Assembly (NCBI GenBank): GCA_009774245.1
Contig: VSNM01000106.1
Coordinates: 1-14,143, forward strand
DNA length: 14,143 nucleotides
From: Lachnospiraceae bacterium
Lineage (GTDB): Bacteria; Bacillota; Clostridia; Lachnospirales; Lachnospiraceae
Reading direction: 5' to 3'
Shown one piece after another: positions 1-5,651 of the stretch. The translations under genes and the position numbers were made by a program. How positions within the stretch are numbered: the stretch's first letter is position 1; each line of letters opens with the position of its first letter. Below the pieces are notes generated by a model that had not been told where the DNA came from, did no database searches, and saw only the letters and a list, made by a program, of their open reading frames with translations.

Positions 1-97
1 TTGCTCATTTTTTTGCAAACTCCCGAAAATAAAGGCTTTGAATAGAAAAAACAGGTAGTAGACTTGACACTACCGGAGCATAGTTAGGGGGAGAGTT

Positions 98-448
98 ATG
101 AAAAAATGGTATGATGAAGAGTATGAATGGGAAATAGAAGTGATCGGGTTCAATAAGGACAACAAGGAGACGGAAAGATTTTGCCGCAACGGCGAGGAGA
201 TCGGGGATAAATATACATGTACGTATGGCTGCCCGGTAAATGCGCAGGGACAGGGAATCTGCTCCAAGGTAATGATGCTGATGTTCCCTGTCATGGAAGC
301 AGTCAGAAGTGGCGGCGATCTGCAAAATATCGGTGGGGATAGTAAATACAGCAAGGTGATTATGTGTCCCGACGGCTGTGTTTTGTTCAGACTGACAGCA
401 AAACCGTTAGGCGGAGAGAATTTCTTTCAGGGTAAGTTTTTCGACTGA
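98..448 (+). CDS. TIGR04076 family protein, function unknown
   Basis: A 116-residue soluble protein with no signal peptide or membrane segment. It is cysteine-rich (C29, C41, C45, C55, C90, C94), and its C-terminal block CPDGCVLFRL at 90-99 followed by a short basic/aromatic tail is what I recognise as the TIGR04076 family of small clostridial proteins. The paired cysteines (41/45 and 90/94) could bind a metal or form a redox site, but that is inference; no enzymatic role is established to my knowledge. The start is supported by a purine-rich AGGGGGAGAG stretch ending 2 nt before the ATG, giving a usable Shine-Dalgarno. It stands alone: the following acetyltransferase starts 46 nt later with its own ribosome binding site and much more AT-rich codons. 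Family assignment is from memory of the motif, so moderately sure. Confidence 0.75.
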   Translation: MKKWYDEEYEWEIEVIGFNKDNKETERFCRNGEEIGDKYTCTYGCPVNAQGQGICSKVMMLMFPVMEAVRSGGDLQNIGGDSKYSKVIMCPDGCVLFRLTAKPLGGENFFQGKFFD

Positions 449-494
449 GCCACGCAAGTACAGCATTGATAAGGAATGAGGGAGAGAAGAAGCA

Positions 495-1091
495 ATGAAT
501 GTTACGGTGTGCAGACTTAATCGCAATATGGCTGAGGAATATATAGATTTTTTTGATAAAAGAGCCTTTTCTGACGGAAGCGCGGAGAGAGGATGTTATT
601 GTGTATGGCATCATTGGACAGAACAACATGAACTGAAACGCAGTTTACTGCCAGAAGATGAAAGACAATATTGTAAAAGGAATTATGCAAAAGAACTGAT
701 ACAAAATGGTACATTAAATGGATTTGTGGCGTTTTGTGATAATCAAATTGTTGGTTTTTGCAATTCAGATAGAAAAGAGAATTATTTTAGGCTGAACAGA
801 GAAAATCATCCAAATAGCTGGCAGGGGTTCAATGACAATGATAAAATACTTTCTATTGTATGTTTTATTATTGATCCTAATATGCGTAGGAAAGGAATTG
901 CAAAAACAATGCTAAATTATGCTTGTCAATATGCAGAAGAAAATGGATATGACTATGTAGAGGGCTATCCAGTCAAGGGAGAATTTACGATAAACGACTG
1001 TGGCGGTTCTGCTTCAATGTATATTCGTCATGGGTTTGAAATGATTGATCTTCCCAATGGCATTGTTGCAAGAAAGAAAATCAGTATGTAG
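495..1091 (+). CDS. GNAT family N-acetyltransferase
   Basis: A 198-residue soluble acetyltransferase that would move the acetyl group of acetyl-CoA to an unknown amine. The acetyl-CoA pyrophosphate-binding signature of motif A is visible as RRKGIA at residues 131-136, directly after the beta strand ILSIVCFIIDP, and is followed by the helix TMLNYACQYAEENGYDYVEGYP. The late SASMYIRHGFEMI segment (about 173-186) matches the usual motif B, where a Tyr often acts as general acid. The N-terminal half, including GCYCVWHHW (residues 34-42), is typical of a clostridial GNAT subgroup whose substrate I cannot name. A GGGAGAGAAG ribosome binding site precedes the ATG. Codons are markedly more AT-rich than in yqeG, aroE or ppdK nearby, which suggests later acquisition. 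It abuts yqeG and could be co-transcribed with it. Confidence 0.85.
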   Translation: MNVTVCRLNRNMAEEYIDFFDKRAFSDGSAERGCYCVWHHWTEQHELKRSLLPEDERQYCKRNYAKELIQNGTLNGFVAFCDNQIVGFCNSDRKENYFRLNRENHPNSWQGFNDNDKILSIVCFIIDPNMRRKGIAKTMLNYACQYAEENGYDYVEGYPVKGEFTINDCGGSASMYIRHGFEMIDLPNGIVARKKISM

Positions 1092-1106
1092 ATGGAGGAT
1101 ATGGAA

Positions 1107-1628
1107 ATGCTGCAATGTTTTTATCCAAATGAATATCTTGCTTCAACATATGAGATAGATTTCGAGGAAAAGTACAGACAGGGCTACAGAGGTATTATCT
1201 TCGATATTGACAACACATTGGTGCCGCATGGACTTCCGGCGGATGACCGCGCGATTGCCTTGTTCAAACGCCTGAAAAGCATAGGCTATAAAGTCACGAT
1301 GCTCTCAAACAACAAGGAACCGCGCGTGAAAATGTTCTGTGACGCGGTGGACGCTCCCTACATCTACAAGGCAGGCAAACCTAACCCGGCGAAGTACCGG
1401 GAAGCCATGAAAAATATGGGTACGGACGAGAGGAGCACGCTGTTTGTCGGCGACCAGATCTTTACCGATGTGTGGGGGGCGAACAAAGCAGGCATTTACT
1501 CCATATTGGTGAAACCAATTCACCCAAAGGAGGAGATACAGATTGTTCTAAAGCGTTATCCTGAAAAGATTGTGTTAGCCAGTTATCGTAGATATATGAA
1601 AAAAAGATCTGATTATAAAAATGGCTGA
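1107..1628 (+). CDS. yqeG: YqeG family HAD IIIA-type phosphatase
   Basis: A haloacid-dehalogenase-fold phosphatase of the YqeG / phosphatidylglycerophosphatase-like group, related to mitochondrial GEP4. Motif I is DIDNTLV, giving the nucleophile Asp33 and the acid/base Asp35 when counted from this start. Motif II is the Ser in TMLSNN, motif III the Lys in KAGKPNP, and motif IV the acidic pair in VGDQIFTDV, so all catalytic elements are present. The reading frame is open from an ATG at 1092, but I choose the ATG at 1107: it begins MLQCFYPNEYLAST, as YqeG proteins usually do, and it sits 8 nt after GGAGG (1094-1098). The gene follows the GNAT stop with almost no gap and precedes aroE by 47 nt. 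The physiological substrate in Firmicutes is unsettled; a role in phospholipid headgroup removal is an inference from the family. Confidence 0.9.
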   Translation: MLQCFYPNEYLASTYEIDFEEKYRQGYRGIIFDIDNTLVPHGLPADDRAIALFKRLKSIGYKVTMLSNNKEPRVKMFCDAVDAPYIYKAGKPNPAKYREAMKNMGTDERSTLFVGDQIFTDVWGANKAGIYSILVKPIHPKEEIQIVLKRYPEKIVLASYRRYMKKRSDYKNG

Positions 1629-1675
1629 ACAGCAGAGGAGATTCTGTCAGATTCTGAATCATAGGGGGTAGTTTA

Positions 1676-2569
1676 ATGCAGATTAGTGGAAAAACAAAGG
1701 TTTTTGGTATTATAGGAAATCCAGTGGAGCACAGCATATCACCGTTCATGCATGGCATTTTTGCGGACACGCTGGGTATCGATATGGTGTACGTGCCGTT
1801 TCATGTGGCGCAGGGGCAGCTCGAGGCAGCGTTAAAAGGTGCATATGGGTTAAATATTCAGGGTATGAATGTCACAGTACCATATAAGAGCGCGGTCATT
1901 CCCTATCTGACAGACATCCTGGATTCGCATGCCAAAGACATCGGTGCGGTCAATACGCTTGTGCGCGACACACGTGATGGCAGGGAGGGATTTATCGGCC
2001 ACAATACAGACATTTCCGGGCTCTGGCGCGCCATGCAGAGCGACGGTGTGTCCCTAAAGGACGAGGAAGTCATCATACTCGGCGCAGGCGGCGTGGGGCG
2101 GTCAGTCGCATATCTGTGCGCAGAGCACGCTAAGCATGTGTATTTGCTGAACCGGGATGCAGCCAAGGCGGAGGCCGTGGCCGCAGAGGTCAACAGGAAA
2201 CTTGGCAGATATGGACAGGACTGCGTGACAGCAATGGCGCTTGCGGATTACAAGGAACTTTTAAAAGGGGCGGAGAACAGGTATGTCGTGCTGCAGTGCA
2301 CCAGTGTCGGACTTGCGCCCAATGTTGAAGATGTAGTCATAAATGACGGCGATTTTTACCACTATGTGAAGCTTGGATATGACCTGATCTATACACCATG
2401 GGAGACAACATTTATGAAATATGTCTCGGATAACGGCGGCGTGGCATTCAATGGGCTCAAGATGCTTTTGTACCAGGGAATCGATGCGTTTGAATTATGG
2501 AATGGCTGTAAGGTGACAGAGGAAGCTGCGGATAAAGTGTATCAGAAGCTCTGCGAAAAGGTAAGGTAG
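1676..2569 (+). CDS. aroE: Shikimate dehydrogenase (NADP+)
   Basis: Catalyses NADPH-dependent reduction of 3-dehydroshikimate to shikimate in the chorismate pathway; cytoplasmic. The 297 residues are slightly longer than many AroE proteins. The N-terminal substrate domain has GNPVEHSISPFMH at 15-27 and NVTVPYK with catalytic Lys71. The partner acid is Asp112 in GHNTD, and IGAVNTL precedes it. The dinucleotide-binding domain shows the glycine-rich ILGAGGVGRS. The C-terminal NGLKMLLYQGIDAFELW is the standard AroE closing helix. AGGGGG at 1663-1668 places the ATG at 1676 with a 7-nt spacer. It is followed immediately by aroK, whose earliest possible start (GTG at 2570) abuts the aroE stop codon, so the two are surely one transcript with likely translational coupling. 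Confidence 0.96.
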   Translation: MQISGKTKVFGIIGNPVEHSISPFMHGIFADTLGIDMVYVPFHVAQGQLEAALKGAYGLNIQGMNVTVPYKSAVIPYLTDILDSHAKDIGAVNTLVRDTRDGREGFIGHNTDISGLWRAMQSDGVSLKDEEVIILGAGGVGRSVAYLCAEHAKHVYLLNRDAAKAEAVAAEVNRKLGRYGQDCVTAMALADYKELLKGAENRYVVLQCTSVGLAPNVEDVVINDGDFYHYVKLGYDLIYTPWETTFMKYVSDNGGVAFNGLKMLLYQGIDAFELWNGCKVTEEAADKVYQKLCEKVR

Positions 2570-2581
2570 GTGCTAGCTTTC

Positions 2582-3094
2582 ATGGAAAATATCATATTAA
2601 TTGGGTATATGGGAAGCGGCAAGACAACAGTTGGAAAAATAGCCGCAGAGCGAAAAAACTACACATTTGTTGATACAGATGAAATGATTGTGGAACAGCA
2701 GCACAGAAGCATCAGCGAGATTTTTGCCGCAGACGGCGAGCGGGCGTTCCGGGATATGGAGACGGCGCTGCTTGGACAACTGATTGCCGAAAAGAGAGAA
2801 CATCTGGTCATTTCTACAGGCGGCGGAATGCCCTTGCGGACAGAGAACCAGCAGCTCCTGGCGAGGCTCGGTAAAGTTGTATATCTAAAAGCCAGTCCTG
2901 TGACGATTTATAACAGAATCAAGGGCGATACGACCAGACCACTTCTGCAGTGCGAAAATCCCCTGGAACGGATCGAGGAAATGATCGTGGAGCGAAGCCC
3001 TTTATACGAGGCTGGTGCCATGTTTATTGTGGAAGTCGACGAGCTAAGCCAGTCAGAAGCAGCGTCGGAAATTCTCACAAAATGCAGTGGATAA
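2582..3094 (+). CDS. aroK: Shikimate kinase
   Basis: Phosphorylates shikimate at the 3-hydroxyl using ATP, the fifth step to chorismate. About 170 residues, the normal single-domain size. Counting from the chosen ATG, the P-loop is GYMGSGKTTVGK near residue 8, the Mg/shikimate-binding DTDE follows at about 33, the shikimate-binding loop is STGGGMPLR near 77, and the lid carries TRPLL. The frame is open from a GTG at 2570 directly after the aroE stop, but MENIILIGYMGSGKTT from the ATG at 2582 is the usual AroK N-terminus, and the purine run AAGGTAGG (2563-2570) lies 11 nt ahead of it; I therefore prefer 2582 and cannot exclude the GTG. It is 112 nt upstream of aroQ, a larger gap than elsewhere in this cluster. 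Confidence 0.94.
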   Translation: MENIILIGYMGSGKTTVGKIAAERKNYTFVDTDEMIVEQQHRSISEIFAADGERAFRDMETALLGQLIAEKREHLVISTGGGMPLRTENQQLLARLGKVVYLKASPVTIYNRIKGDTTRPLLQCENPLERIEEMIVERSPLYEAGAMFIVEVDELSQSEAASEILTKCSG

Positions 3095-3108
3095 GGGGCA
3101 TATTTTAT

Positions 3109-3210
3109 ATGATAGGGCAGACGGCGTTATGGAAATGGAAATGCAAAAAATGGACATATCGAAAGCATATGAGTCAAATTTATTTTTATGAAAGGATAAT
3201 TAGTATATGA
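3109..3210 (+). CDS. Possible small ORF coupled to aroQ
   Basis: The 112-nt gap between aroK and aroQ is open from an ATG at 3109 and encodes a 33-residue basic, aromatic peptide beginning MIGQTALWKWKCKK. Its TGA overlaps the aroQ ATG as ATGA. An AGGGGC stretch lies about 13 nt upstream, too far for a good ribosome binding site. A second overlapping frame from 3130 gives a 20-codon peptide starting MEMEMQKMDISK and ending at about 3192, without a convincing ribosome binding site. I recognise neither. They may simply be chance frames in a spacer, so this entry records the coupling geometry rather than claiming a gene. Confidence 0.2.
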   Translation: MIGQTALWKWKCKKWTYRKHMSQIYFYERIISI

Positions 3211-3644
3211 AACTATTAGTGATAAACGGGCCAAACCTGAATTTCCTTGGAATCAGGGAAAAAGGAATCTATGGCACACAGGATTATAAATATCTGGTCA
3301 ATATGATTCAGGATAAGGCAAAGGAGACAGGCTGCGAGATCGAGTGTTTCCAGTCCAATCATGAGGGTGCCATTATAGACAGAATCCAGGAGGCGTATTT
3401 CGACGGCACAGAGGGCATTGTCATCAATCCTGGCGCATACACGCATTATTCGTATGCGATTCGCGACGCGCTTGCCAGCATTACGATTCCAAAGGTGGAA
3501 ATCCATATCTCGGATATCACGCAGCGGGAGGAGTTCCGGCGCGTTTCCGTCACAAAGGATGTGTGCGACCACCAGATTTACGGGCATGGTCTGGACGGGT
3601 ATCTGATGGCAATCGATTTTATTATCGCGAAATGTAAAAAATAA
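3207..3644 (+). CDS. aroQ: Type II 3-dehydroquinate dehydratase
   Basis: Dehydrates 3-dehydroquinate to 3-dehydroshikimate by the anti-elimination route of the type II enzyme, which forms a dodecamer. At 145 residues it has the family's usual size. NGPNLNFLGIRE opens the protein. Catalytic Tyr22 lies in GIYG, the flexible lid region follows, QSNHEG has His52, INPGAYTHYSYA has His80, and EIHISDITQREEFR has Glu98 and the catalytic base His100. These match the residues known from the Mycobacterium tuberculosis enzyme (Tyr24, His81, Glu99, His101) with a one- or two-residue offset. AAAGGA lies about 10 nt before the ATG, a somewhat long spacing. Together with aroE and aroK it gives three consecutive pathway steps in one locus. 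Confidence 0.97.
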   Translation: MKLLVINGPNLNFLGIREKGIYGTQDYKYLVNMIQDKAKETGCEIECFQSNHEGAIIDRIQEAYFDGTEGIVINPGAYTHYSYAIRDALASITIPKVEIHISDITQREEFRRVSVTKDVCDHQIYGHGLDGYLMAIDFIIAKCKK

Positions 3645-3647
3645 TAG

Positions 3648-3676
3648 TTGAAATATTGTTCATTTTGTTATAAAAT
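3648..3676 (+). promoter_or_regulatory. Probable sigma-A promoter of efp
   Basis: TTGAAA at 3648-3653 and TAAAAT at 3671-3676 are separated by 17 nt; TATAAA at 3669-3674 is an alternative -10 with a 15-nt spacer. The site starts 3 nt after the aroQ stop codon, and efp begins 50 nt downstream behind AGGAGG (3711-3716, 10-nt spacing). This suggests efp can be transcribed independently of the aro genes, though no terminator separates them. Confidence 0.6.
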
Positions 3677-3726
3677 GGTTAACGGATTGTAAACGTGAAA
3701 AGTGAATAGTAGGAGGAATAGTTTTT

Positions 3727-4284
3727 ATGATATCAGCAGGAGATTTCAGAAACGGTATTACGATAGAGTATGAGAACAGCATCTATCAGATCATCGAGTT
3801 CCAGCATGTAAAGCCTGGTAAGGGAGCAGCATTTGTCAGGACAAAGCTCAAGAACATTATCAGTGGCGGCGTTGTGGAGAAGACCTTCAGACCGACTGAG
3901 AAGTGCCCGCAGGCGCGTATCGACAGGAAAGAGATGCAGTACTTATATGCAGATGGCGATTTATTCTATTTTATGGATACAGAGAACTATGAACAGATTG
4001 GTCTCAATACGGACAAGGTGGGCGATGCGCTCAAGTTTGTGAAGGAGAATGAGATGGTCAAGGTGTGCTCGCACAATGGCAACGTATTTGCGATCGAGCC
4101 GCCATTGTTTGTGGAGCTTACGATCACGGACACAGAGCCGGGCTTCAAGGGCGATACAGCGACAGGCGCGACAAAGCCGGCTACGGTTGAGACGGGCGCT
4201 ACAGTTGCAGTTCCATTATTCGTAGAGACAAATGATGTCATCAAGATCGACACCAGGACAGGCGAGTATTTGTCAAGAGTATAG
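3727..4284 (+). CDS. efp: Translation elongation factor P
   Basis: EF-P binds between the P and E sites of the ribosome and relieves stalling at polyproline stretches. The 185 residues are the standard length, with the three beta-barrel layout: an N-terminal KOW-like domain, an OB domain from about residue 65, and the C-terminal OB domain ending in DTRTGEYLSRV. The tip loop reads KPGKGAAF, placing the functional Lys at residue 32, the same position that carries 5-aminopentanol in Bacillus subtilis EF-P. Whether it is modified here cannot be told; no epmA/epmB or earP neighbours are present, and the loop is the lysine type, not the arginine type. It follows aroQ, a common clostridial arrangement, although a prolidase-like pepP gene that often sits between them is absent. 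Confidence 0.98.
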   Translation: MISAGDFRNGITIEYENSIYQIIEFQHVKPGKGAAFVRTKLKNIISGGVVEKTFRPTEKCPQARIDRKEMQYLYADGDLFYFMDTENYEQIGLNTDKVGDALKFVKENEMVKVCSHNGNVFAIEPPLFVELTITDTEPGFKGDTATGATKPATVETGATVAVPLFVETNDVIKIDTRTGEYLSRV

Positions 4285-4354
4285 ATGGTCGTTTTATCAG
4301 ACTGAAAGAGATTAAGACAATGAGAAAAAGCGTTTTGTTGCAGTACGTTTTTCT

Positions 4355-4414
4355 TGTTGTCTTTTTGTATTGTAATAGACAACATGTTGTCTTTTTGCGT
4401 TGTAAAAAGACAGC
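4355..4414 (+). repeat. Imperfect tandem repeat of two hairpin units
   Basis: Two head-to-tail units of 30 nt (4355-4384 and 4385-4414) share their first 13 bases, TGTTGTCTTTTTG, and then TTGTAA, diverging slightly after that. Each unit is itself an inverted repeat. Unit 1 pairs TGTTGTCT (4355-4362) with AGACAACA (4377-4384). Unit 2 pairs GTTGTCTTTTT (4386-4396) with AAAAAGACAGC (4404-4414) around a 7-nt loop. Where they meet, AGACAACATGTTGTCT (4377-4392) is a perfect 16-bp palindrome followed by more T. It may be a repressor operator for the DUF5688 gene, a weak efp terminator (AGACAA-CATG-TTGTCT then T), or both. Confidence 0.7.
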
Positions 4415-4429
4415 GGCAAAAGGGGGGTT

Positions 4430-4462
4430 ATGAATAGATTGAATGAAAAGGAGTATGAATGA
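4430..4462 (+). CDS. Possible 10-codon minicistron coupled to the DUF5688 gene
   Basis: An ATG at 4430 opens the 10-residue frame MNRLNEKEYE, and its TGA (4460-4462) overlaps the downstream ATG (4459-4461) in an ATGA arrangement. A run AGGGGGG lies at 4421-4427, unusually close (2 nt) to the ATG. The geometry fits translational coupling, but the downstream gene also has its own AAAAGGAG site (4446-4453) located inside this minicistron, so the small frame may be incidental. Confidence 0.3.
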   Translation: MNRLNEKEYE

Positions 4463-5382
4463 TAATGGAATTTACAAATTTTACAACACTGGTGAGGGAA
4501 GAAGTGGAGCGAAGGACCGGCGACAACTACCGTGTGAGGCTCAATGATGTCAGGAAAAATAACGGCGTTGTGCTGAGGGGGCTTACAGTGATGCAGGACG
4601 ACAGCAATATCTCGCCGACGATCTATCTGAACAATTATTATGAGGAGTATATCAGTGGGAGGGCGACGCTTGTCAATGTCGTCAATGATGTGATGGACAC
4701 ATACCGCAGAAATAAAGTCAATCAGAGTGTCGATATGCGGTATTTTCTGAACTATGAGAGCGTGAAGCAGAGTATCGTGTACAAGCTGGTCAACACAGAG
4801 AAAAATAAGGAGCTGCTGGAGGATATTCCGCATATCGATTTTCTCGACTTGTCGATCGTATTTCAGTGCATGATCGCGCAGGAGGAGCTCGGAAGGGCAT
4901 CTATTTTAATCCATAATGTACATTTGAAGCTGTGGGATGTATCTGTGGAAAAGCTATATCAGGCAGCAAGGGAAAATACACAGCGGCTTCAGGAGTACGA
5001 AATCAAGACCATGGCAGAGGTTTTGCGTGAAATTGTGAGGACGGAAAATCCGGAGGAAGCCGATGATGAGGATTATGTGACAGAGCTCTCGGAAAATGTT
5101 CCGATGTATGTACTCAGCAATAAGAGCAGGGTGGAAGGCGCGGCCTGTATGCTGTATCCCAACTTAATTCGGGATTTTGCGGATGCAGTTGGCAGCAGTC
5201 TGTATATTATACCATCCTCGATACATGAGCTGTTGCTTCTTCCTGCGGGGCAGGAGGAGGAGAGCAGGGAGATTAAACACATGATCAGGGAGATCAATGA
5301 CACACAGGTGAACGCAGAAGAAATTCTCTCTTATTCATTGTATTTTTACGACAGGGAGGAGCGGAAAGTCATTCAGCTGTAG
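4459..5382 (+). CDS. DUF5688 family protein, function unknown
   Basis: A 307-residue soluble protein without signal peptide or membrane helices that matches the DUF5688 pattern I know from Lachnospiraceae: a start like FTTLVREEVERR, an N-terminal V..N.VRKNNGVVLRGL segment, a central NYESVKQSIVYKLVNTEKNKELLEDIPHIDFLDLSIVF block near 95-132, and the conserved C-terminal stretch ACMLYPNLIRDFADAVGSSLYIIPSSIHELLLLP near 227-262. These proteins often occur in several copies per genome, but no function is established. The start follows AAAAGGAG by 5 nt; ATG 4465 is a less well spaced alternative. The gene sits behind the tandem hairpin repeats at 4355-4414, which may regulate it. No catalytic motif is apparent to me. 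Confidence 0.85.
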   Translation: MIMEFTNFTTLVREEVERRTGDNYRVRLNDVRKNNGVVLRGLTVMQDDSNISPTIYLNNYYEEYISGRATLVNVVNDVMDTYRRNKVNQSVDMRYFLNYESVKQSIVYKLVNTEKNKELLEDIPHIDFLDLSIVFQCMIAQEELGRASILIHNVHLKLWDVSVEKLYQAARENTQRLQEYEIKTMAEVLREIVRTENPEEADDEDYVTELSENVPMYVLSNKSRVEGAACMLYPNLIRDFADAVGSSLYIIPSSIHELLLLPAGQEEESREIKHMIREINDTQVNAEEILSYSLYFYDREERKVIQL

Positions 5383-5431
5383 AAAATAGGAAGAAAATAG
5401 CAAATTTTTTTAAAAAGTCCTTGATAAATTC

Positions 5432-5460
5432 TTGACAATTGAACATATTATGTTTATCAT
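5432..5460 (+). promoter_or_regulatory. Strong sigma-A promoter of ppdK
   Basis: A consensus -35 TTGACA (5432-5437), a 17-nt spacer and a -10 TATCAT (5455-5460) that differs from TATAAT at one base. Transcription would start near 5467, giving a leader of about 185 nt before ppdK. It lies 50 nt beyond the DUF5688 stop. Confidence 0.85.
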
Positions 5461-5466
5461 TTATTT

Positions 5467-5651
5467 TATGCAGTGTGTCGCTGGGAGGTTTTACCTTTTT
5501 ATGCGCAGTCCCGTGCACAATGTGAAAAAATTTCACATAGAAGTATGCCGCTAAGGCGGCGCATGGGGTGCGCGGTGAGTAGGGAAAGTATTCCCTGCTC
5601 GATTGCAGCGGCGCCAATGTAAAGCAACCAATTTAGTAAAGGAGAAAAACA
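5467..5651 (+). promoter_or_regulatory. Structured 5' leader of ppdK
   Basis: Several hairpins lie in the predicted untranslated leader. TGTGAAA (5521-5527) pairs with TTTCACA (5531-5537) around AAA. A GC-rich element around 5545-5564 can pair ATGCCGC with GCGGC-GCAT. GAGTAGGGAA (5577-5586) pairs with TTCCCTGCTC (5591-5600) over ten positions with one G-U, closed by a 4-nt loop. GGTGC (5567-5571) can pair with GCGCC (5611-5615), enclosing that hairpin. I see no intrinsic terminator in the leader and do not recognise a known riboswitch. AAAGGAG (5638-5644), 7 nt before the ATG, is the ppdK ribosome binding site and looks unpaired. The leader may stabilise the mRNA or sense a ligand; that is inference. 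Confidence 0.5.

Noticed and set aside
54..97. Promoter for the TIGR04076 gene: TTGACA at 64-69, overlapped by a GGTAGT/ACTACC inverted repeat (54-59, 69-74) resembling a MerR-type operator.
   Set aside because: No acceptable -10 lies 16-19 nt downstream before the start codon at 98; the -35 match and a six-base stem alone are not enough.
4355..4414. CRISPR array.
   Set aside because: Only two adjoining repeats with no spacers between them and no cas genes.
4312..4833. A 173-codon minus-strand frame across the repeat region and the start of the DUF5688 gene.
   Set aside because: It is antisense to a recognisable family protein and has no ribosome binding site or known motif.
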